A program made the position numbers and the translations under genes. A DNA stretch of 64,000 nucleotides, from NCBI GenBank assembly GCA_023475025.1, contig JAMCWB010000005.1:170924-234923 (forward strand). The letters run 5' to 3'. Positions 1 through 7,688 of the stretch are shown piece by piece (position 1 is the first letter of the stretch; each line of letters starts with the position of its first letter). This DNA is from Gammaproteobacteria bacterium. Lineage in GTDB: Bacteria > Pseudomonadota > Gammaproteobacteria > Pseudomonadales > Pseudomonadaceae. The notes beneath the pieces were generated by a model. It was not told the DNA's origin. It saw only the letters and a list, made by a program, of their open reading frames with translations, and did no database searches.

Positions 1-711
1 AACTTTGAGGTTCTCAAGGTTATTGAGCCTTATGGCTACCCAGCGGTTGTGGCGGTGAATTCGGATCTGACCTTTGATCGCCAGATTGTTGCTGGTGAGC
101 GCCTGTATTTTACCAGTCGCCTGGATAGCGTCAGTGAAGAAAAAACAACCCCTCTGGGTACAGGCTTTTTTGTCACTGTGTTGATGACCTATTTCTCGCA
201 ATCAGAACAAGGCGAGGATGAGCAGGTAGGTAAGCAGTTGTTCCGGGTATTCAAATTCAAGCCCGCTCAACGTCCAGAAAATAAACCTGACGCCAAGGCT
301 GAGGCTAAGGCTATCAAGCGGCCCTTGCCGGGCGTCAGTGATGATACGCGCTTTTTCTGGGAAGGCTGTGAAGCAGGCAAGCTGATGATCCAGCGTTGCA
401 AGGATTGCCAGACATTACGGCACCCTCCTGCACCTGTTTGCAGCAAGTGCCATAGCTTTGAGTGGGATACCCAGCAAGCTAGCGGCCGCGGTGAGCTGTA
501 TTCCTTTGTTGTTATGCATTATCCCGAAGTGCCCCCATTCGATTACCCGAATCCGATTGGCCTGATTGAGCTGGATGAAGGCGTGCGCTTGATTGCTGGC
601 CTTGTTGGTGTCGGTCCGGCGGAATTGGAAGTCGGCCAGCGCGTTGAAGTCGAGTTCGCGCGTTTTGATGATCAGCAGACCCTGCCGCAGTTTCGGCCGG
701 TCGCTCAGTAA
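1..711 (+). CDS. chsH2: MaoC hotdog-DUF35 fusion, ChsH2-like (5' end outside window)
   Basis: The frame is open from base 1, so the gene is cut at its 5' end. The first ~75 visible residues (PYGYPAVVAVNSDLTFDR, GTGFFVTVLMTYF) look like a hotdog MaoC domain. After a linker rich in K, A and P comes a DUF35 domain with a zinc ribbon (CKDC ... CSKC) and an OB-fold (GELYSFVVMH, IGLIELDEGVRLIAG). In Mycobacterium ChsH2 has this same order; it pairs with ChsH1 as a steroid enoyl-CoA hydratase, and its DUF35 domain docks the aldolase Ltp2. All those partners lie directly downstream, which makes the assignment strong. It ends 10 bp before the next gene, with an AGGAGG ribosome site between them. Confidence 0.85.
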   Translation, partial: NFEVLKVIEPYGYPAVVAVNSDLTFDRQIVAGERLYFTSRLDSVSEEKTTPLGTGFFVTVLMTYFSQSEQGEDEQVGKQLFRVFKFKPAQRPENKPDAKAEAKAIKRPLPGVSDDTRFFWEGCEAGKLMIQRCKDCQTLRHPPAPVCSKCHSFEWDTQQASGRGELYSFVVMHYPEVPPFDYPNPIGLIELDEGVRLIAGLVGVGPAELEVGQRVEVEFARFDDQQTLPQFRPVAQ

Positions 712-720
712 GGAGGCGGT

Positions 721-1857
721 ATGGATTTTTCGTTAACAGACGATCAACGCGCAGTGGCTGACATGGCTGAGAGCGTCTTCCGTGATTACTGCACGGATGA
801 TCGCATGCGTGAGTTTGATCTATCCGCCGAGCCATTTATGCAGGCTCTGTGGCAAACCTGTATTGAGACTGGCTTGCATGCACTCATTATCCCTGAGCGT
901 TTTGGCGGCAGTGGCATGAGCATTACTGATCTGTACTGCGTGCTGAAAGCGCAAGGTGCCGGTCTTGGACAAGTGCCGTTATGGCAGCATCAGTTGGTTG
1001 CAGCTTGCCTGGCTGAGTTTTCTGCTGAGCAACATGCAGGTCTGGTTGAAGAAGCCGCTGGCGGTTCAGCTTTGTTGAGCTTTTCGCTGAATGGACTGGC
1101 TTCAAGTCATGGCATTGGTTTGCAACTCGAGCAACAAGATGGCTGCTTTATTTTGCAGGGGAGTGTCGGTGCTGTTGATGTTGCCGCTCAGGCCAAAGCA
1201 GTTTTGCTGCTGGCTGAGTCTGAAGAGGGGACTCATCTTGTAGTACTGGACCCGCAAGCCGAAGGTGTCGAACTGGTTGAGGGTGTTTATAACCATGGCC
1301 TGGCGGTTGCTGATGTGCATTGCAATCAGGTGGTTGTCTCGGCTCAACAGATTCTACCTGCAGCCGCAGCGAACTGGTTGGAGCAGCGTGCGATTGCTGC
1401 CACTGCAGCCTTGCAATTAGGTGTCAGTGAGGAGCAGGTCCGTCGCACGGTTGAGTACATCAACCAGCGCGAGCAATTCGGGCGCGCGATCGGTACTTTC
1501 CAGGCGGTTCAGATGGGAATGGCTGATGGCTACATGGCGGTTGAAGCGCTGCGCAGTGAGTTGTATCAGCTGTGTTACCGGCTGGATAACAACCAGCCCA
1601 GTGACTCTGAAGCCTTGGCCACACGTTACTTGTGTACTGAGGCCGCGCACCAGGTGGGCCACAAGGCGCAGCATGTGCACGGTGGTATTGGTGTTGACCT
1701 GACCTACCCGATACACCGTTTCCTTTATTGGAGCCGCTACTTGAGTCAGGTACTCGGTGGTTCTTCTGCCAGCCTGGAGCGTTTGGGTGATTGGTTGGCC
1801 AACAATGACAAGCTGGGATGGAAATATGACCTCGATGAAAACCAAAGCCTTTGCTGA
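721..1857 (+). CDS. chsE1: Acyl-CoA dehydrogenase, non-GTxEIQR subunit (ChsE1/FadE28-like)
   Basis: 378-aa acyl-CoA dehydrogenase fold. The start follows AGGAGG closely. It has the C-terminal FAD-contact motif (HVHGGIGVD) and the internal motif REQFGRAIGTFQAVQ, but its C-terminus (VLGGSSASLERLG) lacks the GTNEIQR signature of ordinary homomeric family members. In Mtb, ChsE1 and ChsE2 form an alpha2-beta2 enzyme that oxidises the three-carbon steroid side-chain CoA thioester; one subunit is degenerate. By context this is the degenerate partner of the enzyme at 3452-4618. Its end overlaps the start of the MaoC gene by 32 bp, which suggests translational coupling. The substrate is inferred. Confidence 0.8.
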   Translation: MDFSLTDDQRAVADMAESVFRDYCTDDRMREFDLSAEPFMQALWQTCIETGLHALIIPERFGGSGMSITDLYCVLKAQGAGLGQVPLWQHQLVAACLAEFSAEQHAGLVEEAAGGSALLSFSLNGLASSHGIGLQLEQQDGCFILQGSVGAVDVAAQAKAVLLLAESEEGTHLVVLDPQAEGVELVEGVYNHGLAVADVHCNQVVVSAQQILPAAAANWLEQRAIAATAALQLGVSEEQVRRTVEYINQREQFGRAIGTFQAVQMGMADGYMAVEALRSELYQLCYRLDNNQPSDSEALATRYLCTEAAHQVGHKAQHVHGGIGVDLTYPIHRFLYWSRYLSQVLGGSSASLERLGDWLANNDKLGWKYDLDENQSLC

Positions 1858-2248
1858 GACCTGCGTGGGTGAGCAATTGCCTGAACTGGCCATTCCGGTC
1901 ACGGTCACGTTGATCAACGGCGGTGCAATTGCAACGCGCGACTACTTTCCAGGGCACCATGATGCTGATGCCGCCCGGGAGCTTGGCTCGCCACATATTT
2001 TTATGAACATTCTGACGACAACCGCTCTGGTTCAACGCTTTATTGAGGCCTGGAGCGGCCCGAAGGTCAGCTTCAAGGATATTCAGCTCAAGCTGGGTGC
2101 GCCGAACTATCCCGGTGACACCATGACCTTCAGCGGAGAGATCAGCGAGCGTGATGAGGCTGCCCGAACCCTGGTGATCAGCCTCAAGGGTAAAAATTCC
2201 ATGGGCAATCACGCAACCGGTAAGGTTACTGTGGCGCTGCCTGCATAA
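1826..2248 (+). CDS. chsH1: MaoC-family hydratase subunit, ChsH1-like
   Basis: 140-aa single hotdog-domain protein. I chose the ATG at 1826 (MTSMKTKAF) because GGGATGG lies just upstream; it starts inside the 3' end of the preceding acyl-CoA dehydrogenase gene. The segment DYFPGHHDADAARELGSP with MNILTTTALVQRF is typical of ChsH1-type MaoC proteins, which supply one half of a hydratase whose other half is the hotdog domain of ChsH2 (1-711). The expected reaction is hydration of the steroid 17(20)-enoyl-CoA side chain before aldol cleavage. An in-frame ATG at 1835 is an alternative start. Confidence 0.8.
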   Translation: MTSMKTKAFAETCVGEQLPELAIPVTVTLINGGAIATRDYFPGHHDADAARELGSPHIFMNILTTTALVQRFIEAWSGPKVSFKDIQLKLGAPNYPGDTMTFSGEISERDEAARTLVISLKGKNSMGNHATGKVTVALPA

Positions 2249-2261
2249 CGGAGAAAAACAA

Positions 2262-3440
2262 ATGACTGATGCATTGCTATCTGGCAAAGCAGCCATTGTT
2301 GGTTTGGGGGCAACCGAGTTTTCCAAGAATTCGGGGCGTACCGAGCTGCGCCTGGCGATGGAAGCAACACTGGCAGCCCTGAAAGATGCCGGGATTGATC
2401 CCAAGGATGTAGATGGTTTCAGTTCCTACTCGGTCGATAAAGTCCCTGAGTATGAAATTGCCCGACTGTTGGGCTGTGATGATGTGCGCTTTTTTTCGCA
2501 GGTTCCGCATGGTGGCGGTGCTGCCTGTGGCCCTATCATGCATGCGGCGATGGCTGTCGCGACAGGTGTGGCTAAAACGGTTGTGGTCTACCGTGCCATG
2601 AACGAGCGCTCATGGTACCGGTTTGGTAATGGCAGCTACGGCTTCGGTAATACGCCGATCTTCGAGAATGTTAACTATGGATGGTACATGCCCCATGGTT
2701 TTCATACTCCCGCAGCCTGGGTTGGCATGTTTGCCCGTCGCTACATGCATACGTATGGTGCAACCTCTGAAGACTTTGGTCGTGTAGCCGTTGCAGCACG
2801 TGACTTCGCGGCCACTAACCCGGCGGCGTTCTTTTACCAGAAGCCCATCACCTTGGAGGAGCATCAGCAGTCGCGCTGGATTTGTGAGCCTTTGCATCTA
2901 CTTGATTGCTGCCAGGAATCTGATGGCGCTGTTGCTATGGTGATCACTTCGGCTGAGCGTGCCAAGGATTTGCAGCAGAAGCCGGTGATAATCAAGGGCG
3001 CATCCCAGGGGATCGCTGACGGCCAGCAGAGCATGACCTCGTTCTACCGTGACGACATTACCGGTCTGCCGGAAATGGGCGTTGTAGCAAAGGAAGTCTA
3101 TCGGCAATCCGGGCTGGGTCCGGACGCCATCCAGACAGCCGTGATCTATGACCATTTCACCCCCTTTGTACTGCCGCAATTGGAAGAATTCGGCTTCGCT
3201 GAGCGGGGTGCTGCCAAGGACTTTATCCGGGCTGGTCACCATGCCCGTGGCGGCCGCTTGCCGATAAATACGCATGGCGGACAGCTCGGCGAGGCCTACA
3301 TTCATGGCATGAACGGTGTCGCAGAAGGTGTACGTCAGGTGCGTGGTGGCGCGGTTAACCAGGTCAGCGGTGTCGAGAATGTCCTGGTGACAGCGGGTAC
3401 AGGCGTACCGACCAGTGGTCTGATTCTTGGCGTAGCCTGA
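2262..3440 (+). CDS. ltp2: Thiolase-fold steroid side-chain aldolase, Ltp2-like
   Basis: 392-aa SCP2/lipid-transfer-type thiolase-fold protein with a GGAG ribosome site. It lacks the active-site Cys context of true thiolases; instead it has the conserved segments YDHFTPFVLPQLEEFGF and LPINTHGGQLGEAYIHGMNG seen in Ltp2-type aldol lyases. Ltp2 cleaves 17-hydroxy-C22 steroid-CoA to a 17-ketosteroid and propionyl-CoA, using tyrosines rather than cysteine, and needs the DUF35 domain of ChsH2. Here it lies between the hydratase genes and ChsE2, the same gene set as the Mtb igr operon. Confidence in the family is high; the exact side chain is inferred. Confidence 0.85.
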   Translation: MTDALLSGKAAIVGLGATEFSKNSGRTELRLAMEATLAALKDAGIDPKDVDGFSSYSVDKVPEYEIARLLGCDDVRFFSQVPHGGGAACGPIMHAAMAVATGVAKTVVVYRAMNERSWYRFGNGSYGFGNTPIFENVNYGWYMPHGFHTPAAWVGMFARRYMHTYGATSEDFGRVAVAARDFAATNPAAFFYQKPITLEEHQQSRWICEPLHLLDCCQESDGAVAMVITSAERAKDLQQKPVIIKGASQGIADGQQSMTSFYRDDITGLPEMGVVAKEVYRQSGLGPDAIQTAVIYDHFTPFVLPQLEEFGFAERGAAKDFIRAGHHARGGRLPINTHGGQLGEAYIHGMNGVAEGVRQVRGGAVNQVSGVENVLVTAGTGVPTSGLILGVA

Positions 3441-3451
3441 GGGAGGTTAAT

Positions 3452-4618
3452 ATGTTTGTTGATTTGACAGCAGAGCAGCACAAGCTGCGACGGGAAGTCA
3501 GGGATTATTTTAACACCTGGATGACCGATGAGTTGCGTCAGGAGCTTCGCGGTGCGGAGGGAACTGATACCTCGCACAAGCTGGTGCGACAGATGGGCAA
3601 AGATGGCTGGCTGGCAGTGGGGTGGCCAAAAGAGTTTGGTGGACAAGGTTACGGCCCAACTGAGCAGCTGATCTTTTTTGAAGAGGCCAATATTGCTGGG
3701 GCCCCGCTGCCTTTTGTAACCATCAGTACTGTAGGTCCTTCACTCATGACTTACGGCACAGACGAGCAGAAAGAGTTCTTTCTGCCGGGTATTGCCGCGG
3801 GTGAAATCCACTTCGCCATCGGTTATTCCGAGCCTGGTGCCGGTTCTGACCTGGCCACCCTGAAAACCTCGGCTTCACTTGAAGGTGAACACTTTGTTGT
3901 CAATGGCAACAAGTTATGGACTTCCGGCGCGCATTCTGCCGACTATGTCTGGCTGGCTGCACGCACCAATCCTGATGAGCTTCGCCACAAAGGCATTTCC
4001 ATTATGATTGTTGACTGCAAGAGTGAGGGCTTTTCGCACACACTTATTCCGACGTGCAGCAACCCCACAGCAGCCACTTATTACGATAACGTGCGGGTTC
4101 CCAAGAACCGCCTGGTAGGTGAGCTCAACAAAGGCTGGCAGCTGGTTACAGCTCAGCTTAACCATGAGCGCTTGGGTTTGGGTTCATGGGCCGACAGGGT
4201 AGTCAGCATGTTTCGTAAGGTCTATCTGTGGGCTAAAGAGCCTGATGAGCTCGGCCGGCGGGCCATGGACAAGGCATGGGTGCGACAGTCAATTGCTGAG
4301 TGCTACGCCCGGATTGACGCCATGCGTCTGATCAACTTCCGGATTGCAGCAGATCTTGAGCAGGACAAGATGGATGTTGCGCTGGCTTCTGCTACCAAGG
4401 TCTATGGCTCCGAGTCGGTTGTTGAGATTTTGCGTAAACTGACCGAAGTTGTTGGTGCCAATGGCCTCGTGCGTGATGGCAGTTCTGCAGCCTTCCTGAT
4501 GGGTGAGCTGGAATATGATGTACGAGCCTGTGTAACCTTGACCTTCGGTGGTGGAACCAATGAGATTCAGCGTGAGCTGGTTGCTCAGTTTGGTTTGGGG
4601 ATGCCGCGTTCCCGCTAA
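3452..4618 (+). CDS. chsE2: Acyl-CoA dehydrogenase, catalytic-type subunit (ChsE2/FadE29-like)
   Basis: 388-aa acyl-CoA dehydrogenase starting 11 bp after the aldolase gene, with a GGGAGG ribosome site. Visible signatures are YSEPGAGSDLATLKT (flavin loop), WTSGAHSADYVWL, and the C-terminal FGGGTNEIQRELVAQ. The GTNEIQR motif marks it as the subunit expected to carry FAD contacts and the catalytic base, paired with the degenerate subunit at 721-1857. It is the last gene of this operon: a very strong hairpin begins 11 bp after the stop codon. Role inferred from the igr-like order: alpha,beta-dehydrogenation of a steroid side-chain CoA ester. Confidence 0.83.
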   Translation: MFVDLTAEQHKLRREVRDYFNTWMTDELRQELRGAEGTDTSHKLVRQMGKDGWLAVGWPKEFGGQGYGPTEQLIFFEEANIAGAPLPFVTISTVGPSLMTYGTDEQKEFFLPGIAAGEIHFAIGYSEPGAGSDLATLKTSASLEGEHFVVNGNKLWTSGAHSADYVWLAARTNPDELRHKGISIMIVDCKSEGFSHTLIPTCSNPTAATYYDNVRVPKNRLVGELNKGWQLVTAQLNHERLGLGSWADRVVSMFRKVYLWAKEPDELGRRAMDKAWVRQSIAECYARIDAMRLINFRIAADLEQDKMDVALASATKVYGSESVVEILRKLTEVVGANGLVRDGSSAAFLMGELEYDVRACVTLTFGGGTNEIQRELVAQFGLGMPRSR

Positions 4619-4628
4619 GAGGGCTCTG

Positions 4629-4668
4629 TAACCACATAAGGCCAGCGTTTGCTGGCCTTATGTGGTTA
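4629..4668. terminator. Strong intergenic hairpin after the igr-like operon
   Basis: Perfect 18-bp inverted repeat (TAACCACATAAGGCCAGC / GCTGGCCTTATGTGGTTA) with a 4-base GTTT loop. It sits 11 bp after the chsE2-like stop and 49 bp beyond the stop of the convergent small gene at 4717-4887. There is no long T-run on either side, so it may be a two-way terminator or an mRNA-stabilising hairpin. Confidence 0.75.
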
Positions 4669-4716
4669 TGGGGTTTGATTCCGCGAACTGGCCGGCTGTC
4701 TTGTGTCAGCTGCGGC

Positions 4717-4887
4717 TTATCGCGGGATAACCTGATGCAAGCTGATTGGGCTGGCATTGCAACCCTGGAAAGAGCAGTCGGCCTGTGCTGAGTTGGCAAA
4801 AGGTGAGCTGGTCGCAAGCGCGAGTAACGCGACCAGAGACAGGGTTGTAATGGCAAAAACCCACAACGGATTTTTAGCAGTTTTCAT
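4717..4887 (-). CDS. Small secreted peptide (56 aa), unknown
   Basis: Minus-strand gene: ATG at 4887, TAA at 4717, with AAGAGG 7 bases before the ATG. The product starts MKTAKNPLWVFAITTLSLVA, runs on as a long hydrophobic stretch rich in L and A, and has a signal-peptidase-I-like ANSAQA|DC cleavage site. That would leave a mature peptide of about 20 residues with two cysteines five apart (C38 and C43) and the end HQVIPR. An operator copy (4962-4977) lies upstream with its perfect GACGA half facing this gene, followed by a -10-like GGATAT/GATATT at 4934-4939 on the minus strand. I recognise no family. Gene reality rests on the ribosome site, signal peptide and operator; function is unknown. 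Confidence 0.6.
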   Translation of the reverse strand: MKTAKNPLWVFAITTLSLVALLALATSSPFANSAQADCSFQGCNASPISLHQVIPR

Positions 4888-4961
4888 AGCAGGGCCTCTT
4901 TGTTGGGTTTATTGGCTCCATATCTGCTAGCAAATATCCCCTTTAAGGGGGATGTTTTTCC

Positions 4962-4977
4962 TCGTCCAAATGGATTA
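4962..4977. promoter_or_regulatory. Regulon palindrome copy 1 (faces the small peptide gene)
   Basis: TCGTC-CAAATG-GATTA. Read on the minus strand, the promoter-proximal half is the perfect GACGA, and a GGATAT/GATATT hexamer starts about 23 bp further on, so it probably serves 4717-4887. It lies 48 bp (start to start) from copy 2. Confidence 0.55.
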
Positions 4978-5009
4978 GGTGACTCGCTGGTCGACGAACG
5001 GTTAGCCCA

Positions 5010-5025
5010 TCGTCCACACAGACGA
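5010..5025. promoter_or_regulatory. Regulon palindrome copy 2 (faces the 5080 operon)
   Basis: TCGTC-CACACA-GACGA, a perfect 5-bp palindrome that extends to 7 bp (CATCGTC/GACGATG). CAGAAT at 5048 starts 23 bp after it as a possible -10. It lies 55 bp before the SDR start at 5080. Confidence 0.7.
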
Positions 5026-5079
5026 TGTTAGAGCCACCAGCTGTTCACAGAATCAAGCCTGACCAATCAGGAGCAGGCC

Positions 5080-5961
5080 ATGAATGATATTGAGCAGGGT
5101 GGTGTGGCTGTCGTCACAGGGGCTAGCCGCGGGGTAGGGGCAGGTATTGCTGCTGCGCTGGGCAGTCAGGGCATGACAGTTTATCTGACCGGGCGAACCT
5201 GGCAGGGAAAGAGTAGCGATCGGGTTCGTGGGCAAGCGTTGTCGGGTGATCTGCAGCAAGCCGCTACCGCGGTTGATGCAGCGGGTGGCCGAGGCATTCC
5301 TGTGCAGTGTAATCACGAAGATGACTTGCAGGTTGCCGCTTTGTTCGAGCGGATTCATGCCGAGCAGGGGCGCTTGGATCTTTTGGTCAATAACGCAACT
5401 TGCTTGCCTGCTGAATTGATAGAACCGGGCCCTTTTTGGGAAAAGCCTTTGAGCATGGTGCGCATGCTGGATGTCGGTTTGCGTTCAGCCTATGTTGCCA
5501 GTCATATGGCAATGCCTCTGTTGCTGCGCAGCACGCAGGGCCTGATTACCTTTATTTCCAGCTACGGCGCCAACTGTTATATGCACGGTCCGGCCTATGG
5601 CGCGCAGAAAGCGGGCAACGACAAACTGGCTGCAGATATGGCAGTTGATCTGGAGGGTACGACGGTATCCGCTGTATCACTCTGGTTGGGTTTGCAAAAA
5701 ACCGAGCGCAGTGCATTGGCGGGTGCGGATGAAGGCGGTAACTATGCCGCCTTTCTGGAGCAGGCGGAAAGTCCTGAGTTTACCGGTCAATTGATTTATC
5801 GGTTGTGGGCAGACAGACAACTCAAGCAGCTAAGTGGACAGACTCTTATTGTTGCTGAAAAAGCCAGAGAGTACGGGCTTGAGGATGGTGGCCGCCGCCC
5901 GGCGTCGTTACGGCATCAATTGGGTGGTCCTGTTGCCCAGAATCCGGCGCGGGTGGGGTGA
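5080..5961 (+). CDS. Short-chain dehydrogenase/reductase
   Basis: 293-aa SDR with an AGGAG ribosome site just upstream of the ATG. It has the dinucleotide loop TGASRGVGAG near residue 15, LVNNA near 105, a serine in FISSYGA and the active-site pair in YGAQKAG. It resembles the long DHRS1-like subgroup and the SDR at 54601. It heads an SDR / SnoaL-like / OYE / KstD-like operon behind a regulon palindrome. A role as hydroxysteroid dehydrogenase is inferred from context; position and stereochemistry cannot be read from the sequence. Confidence 0.8.
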   Translation: MNDIEQGGVAVVTGASRGVGAGIAAALGSQGMTVYLTGRTWQGKSSDRVRGQALSGDLQQAATAVDAAGGRGIPVQCNHEDDLQVAALFERIHAEQGRLDLLVNNATCLPAELIEPGPFWEKPLSMVRMLDVGLRSAYVASHMAMPLLLRSTQGLITFISSYGANCYMHGPAYGAQKAGNDKLAADMAVDLEGTTVSAVSLWLGLQKTERSALAGADEGGNYAAFLEQAESPEFTGQLIYRLWADRQLKQLSGQTLIVAEKAREYGLEDGGRRPASLRHQLGGPVAQNPARVG

Positions 5962-5964
5962 GCC

Positions 5965-6420
5965 ATGCAGGATATGTTACAGCGGCTGCAACGACTGGAA
6001 GACCTGGAGGCAATCCGTCGTCTCAAGCATCGTTACCTCAATGCCTGTGATCGCAAAGATATCGAGGCTATTCGTTCTTGCTTTGCAGCAGGTGATATTC
6101 ACATCGATTTTGGTCCTATCGGGTTGTTTCGAACTCGGGAGGCCTTTCTGGCTATTTACCAAGCGCTGGCTTGCCATGCTGCGGTCATTGATTTGCACCA
6201 TGGCGCCAATGAAGAAATTGACCTGGTTGGTACTGATGAAGCCACAGCTACCTGGGCGCTTTACTACTTTAACCTTGATGCAAACAGCGGGTTGACGCGC
6301 CAGCTAGGTGGAACATACGAGGATCGGTATCGGCGCACGGATATGGGCTGGCAGATCGTTTCCAGTGTGGCGCGCATGCACTCAGCAGTTGTCGGTCGAA
6401 CACTGGAGGATTCGCAATGA
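5965..6420 (+). CDS. SnoaL/NTF2-like protein, possible steroid dehydratase
   Basis: 151-aa single-domain NTF2/SnoaL-fold protein, 3 bp after the SDR and overlapping the next gene by ATGA. The N-terminal helix motif has Tyr24 and Asp29, spaced exactly like the Tyr30/Asp35 pair I recall for the bile-acid 7alpha-dehydratase BaiE, and it has His78/His79 where BaiE has its catalytic His. Such proteins include steroid dehydratases (BaiE, Hsh2) and ketosteroid isomerases. Its place between an SDR and an Fe-S OYE fits dehydration of a hydroxysteroid. Family is sure; reaction is inferred. Confidence 0.75.
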   Translation: MQDMLQRLQRLEDLEAIRRLKHRYLNACDRKDIEAIRSCFAAGDIHIDFGPIGLFRTREAFLAIYQALACHAAVIDLHHGANEEIDLVGTDEATATWALYYFNLDANSGLTRQLGGTYEDRYRRTDMGWQIVSSVARMHSAVVGRTLEDSQ

Positions 6421-7655
6421 CAGATCAGCATTCTGACCATCTTGAACAGGCATTTGAGCCCTTTGTAATCGGCCCTTTGCAGCTTAAAAACCGTTTTATC
6501 AAATCAGCCACCAACGAAGGCATGTCACCAGAGGGTATCCCTTCACGTCAGTTGGTAGACTTTCATGCGGGCGTGGCCGCTGGTGGAGCTGCCCTGACAA
6601 CAGTGGCCTATTGTGCCGTCAGCGCAGATGGCGGCACGCTGCCCAATCAGATTTATCTTAATGAAGCGACCATGCCGCATTTGCAGGCATTGACGGCAGC
6701 AGTCAATACCGCCGGGGGCAAGGCATCTGCGCAAATTACCCATGGTGGTTGTTTTACCTTTACCAAGCGAGAAGGCCAGTCCAGGCCGCTATCTGCCAGT
6801 GGTGGGTTCAACAAGATTGGCTTGATGAGTGGGCAGTTTTTCAAGCGAGAAATGTCTGCCGAGGATATGCAGCGAGTTGCTGATGACTTTGCGCAAGGGG
6901 CTCGTTTGGCACGGCAAGCCGGATTCTCTGCAGTTGAAATTCACATGGGGCATGGTTATCTGCTCAGCCAGTTTTTATCCCCTCTGTATAACAAGCGCCA
7001 GGATGAATATGGTGGCAGCCTGGAAAATCGTTTGCGTTTTCCGCGTTATGTTTTGCGCAGAGTGCTAGATGCGGTAGGTAGTGATCTGGCCGTGATCTGC
7101 AAATTCAGCATGACCGAAGGCGTGCGAGAAGGAAACCGTATTGCCGATGGTGTTGGTATTGCCCGTGGCCTGGCTGAAGAGGGTGCACATCTCTTGGTAT
7201 TGAGCGCAGGGATGAATGCCGAGTCTATTACCACCATGTTTGGTTCGTCCTTCCCGCCAGAAAATCGCGCGGTGGTTACCAATCCAGTGATGAAAGCGGC
7301 CATGTTCTTGCAGCAAAAACTGGAAAAGCCCCGCGTCTTCAAAGAACTCTATCTATTGGACTATGCCCGCCAGGTTCGTGCGGCAGTAGATACGCCACTT
7401 GCCTATCTGGGCGGCTTGACCTCGGCAGACGGGGTAAGAACCCTGATGGCAGAAGGTTTCGACGCCATGGCCATGGGGCGGGTATTGATTCATGACCCGG
7501 CTTGGGTAAACACATTAAAAACAGATGCCAGTTTGATGTCTGGTTGCACGGCCTGTAATCGCTGCGTTGCCATGATGTATACGGATGGGGGCACGTCTTG
7601 TGTTCTGGGCCAGCCGGGTAATCCGCAGCGCAATCGGATGCCTGCAGCAAGCTGA
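6417..7655 (+). CDS. Old-yellow-enzyme-type flavin reductase with Fe-S cysteines
   Basis: 412-aa NADH:flavin oxidoreductase barrel (LKNRFIKSATNEGM at the N-terminus; HMGHGYLLSQFLSPLYNKR with active-site residues; DEYGGSLENR). The C-terminus has the spaced cysteines C-TA-C-NR-C-x11-C of the 2,4-dienoyl-CoA reductase/BaiCD class, but the protein stops there, without the NAD(P)-binding domain of the larger members (compare 16035-18158). It may therefore need an electron partner, possibly the flavoprotein encoded next. Expected reaction: reduction of an enone or dienone in the steroid ring system. Confidence 0.82.
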   Translation: MTDQHSDHLEQAFEPFVIGPLQLKNRFIKSATNEGMSPEGIPSRQLVDFHAGVAAGGAALTTVAYCAVSADGGTLPNQIYLNEATMPHLQALTAAVNTAGGKASAQITHGGCFTFTKREGQSRPLSASGGFNKIGLMSGQFFKREMSAEDMQRVADDFAQGARLARQAGFSAVEIHMGHGYLLSQFLSPLYNKRQDEYGGSLENRLRFPRYVLRRVLDAVGSDLAVICKFSMTEGVREGNRIADGVGIARGLAEEGAHLLVLSAGMNAESITTMFGSSFPPENRAVVTNPVMKAAMFLQQKLEKPRVFKELYLLDYARQVRAAVDTPLAYLGGLTSADGVRTLMAEGFDAMAMGRVLIHDPAWVNTLKTDASLMSGCTACNRCVAMMYTDGGTSCVLGQPGNPQRNRMPAAS

Positions 7656-7688
7656 TGGGTAACCTATCTAACAACAAGGTACAACTTT

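Noticed and set aside
1460..2404. Long open frame on the minus strand (314 codons)
   Set aside because: It lies fully opposite the chsE1/chsH1/ltp2-like genes, has no ribosome site and has a composition typical of an antisense shadow.
4392..4856. Minus-strand frame of 154 codons
   Set aside because: It overlaps the 3' end of a clear acyl-CoA dehydrogenase gene and the strong hairpin, and is out of frame with the better-supported small peptide gene at 4717-4887.
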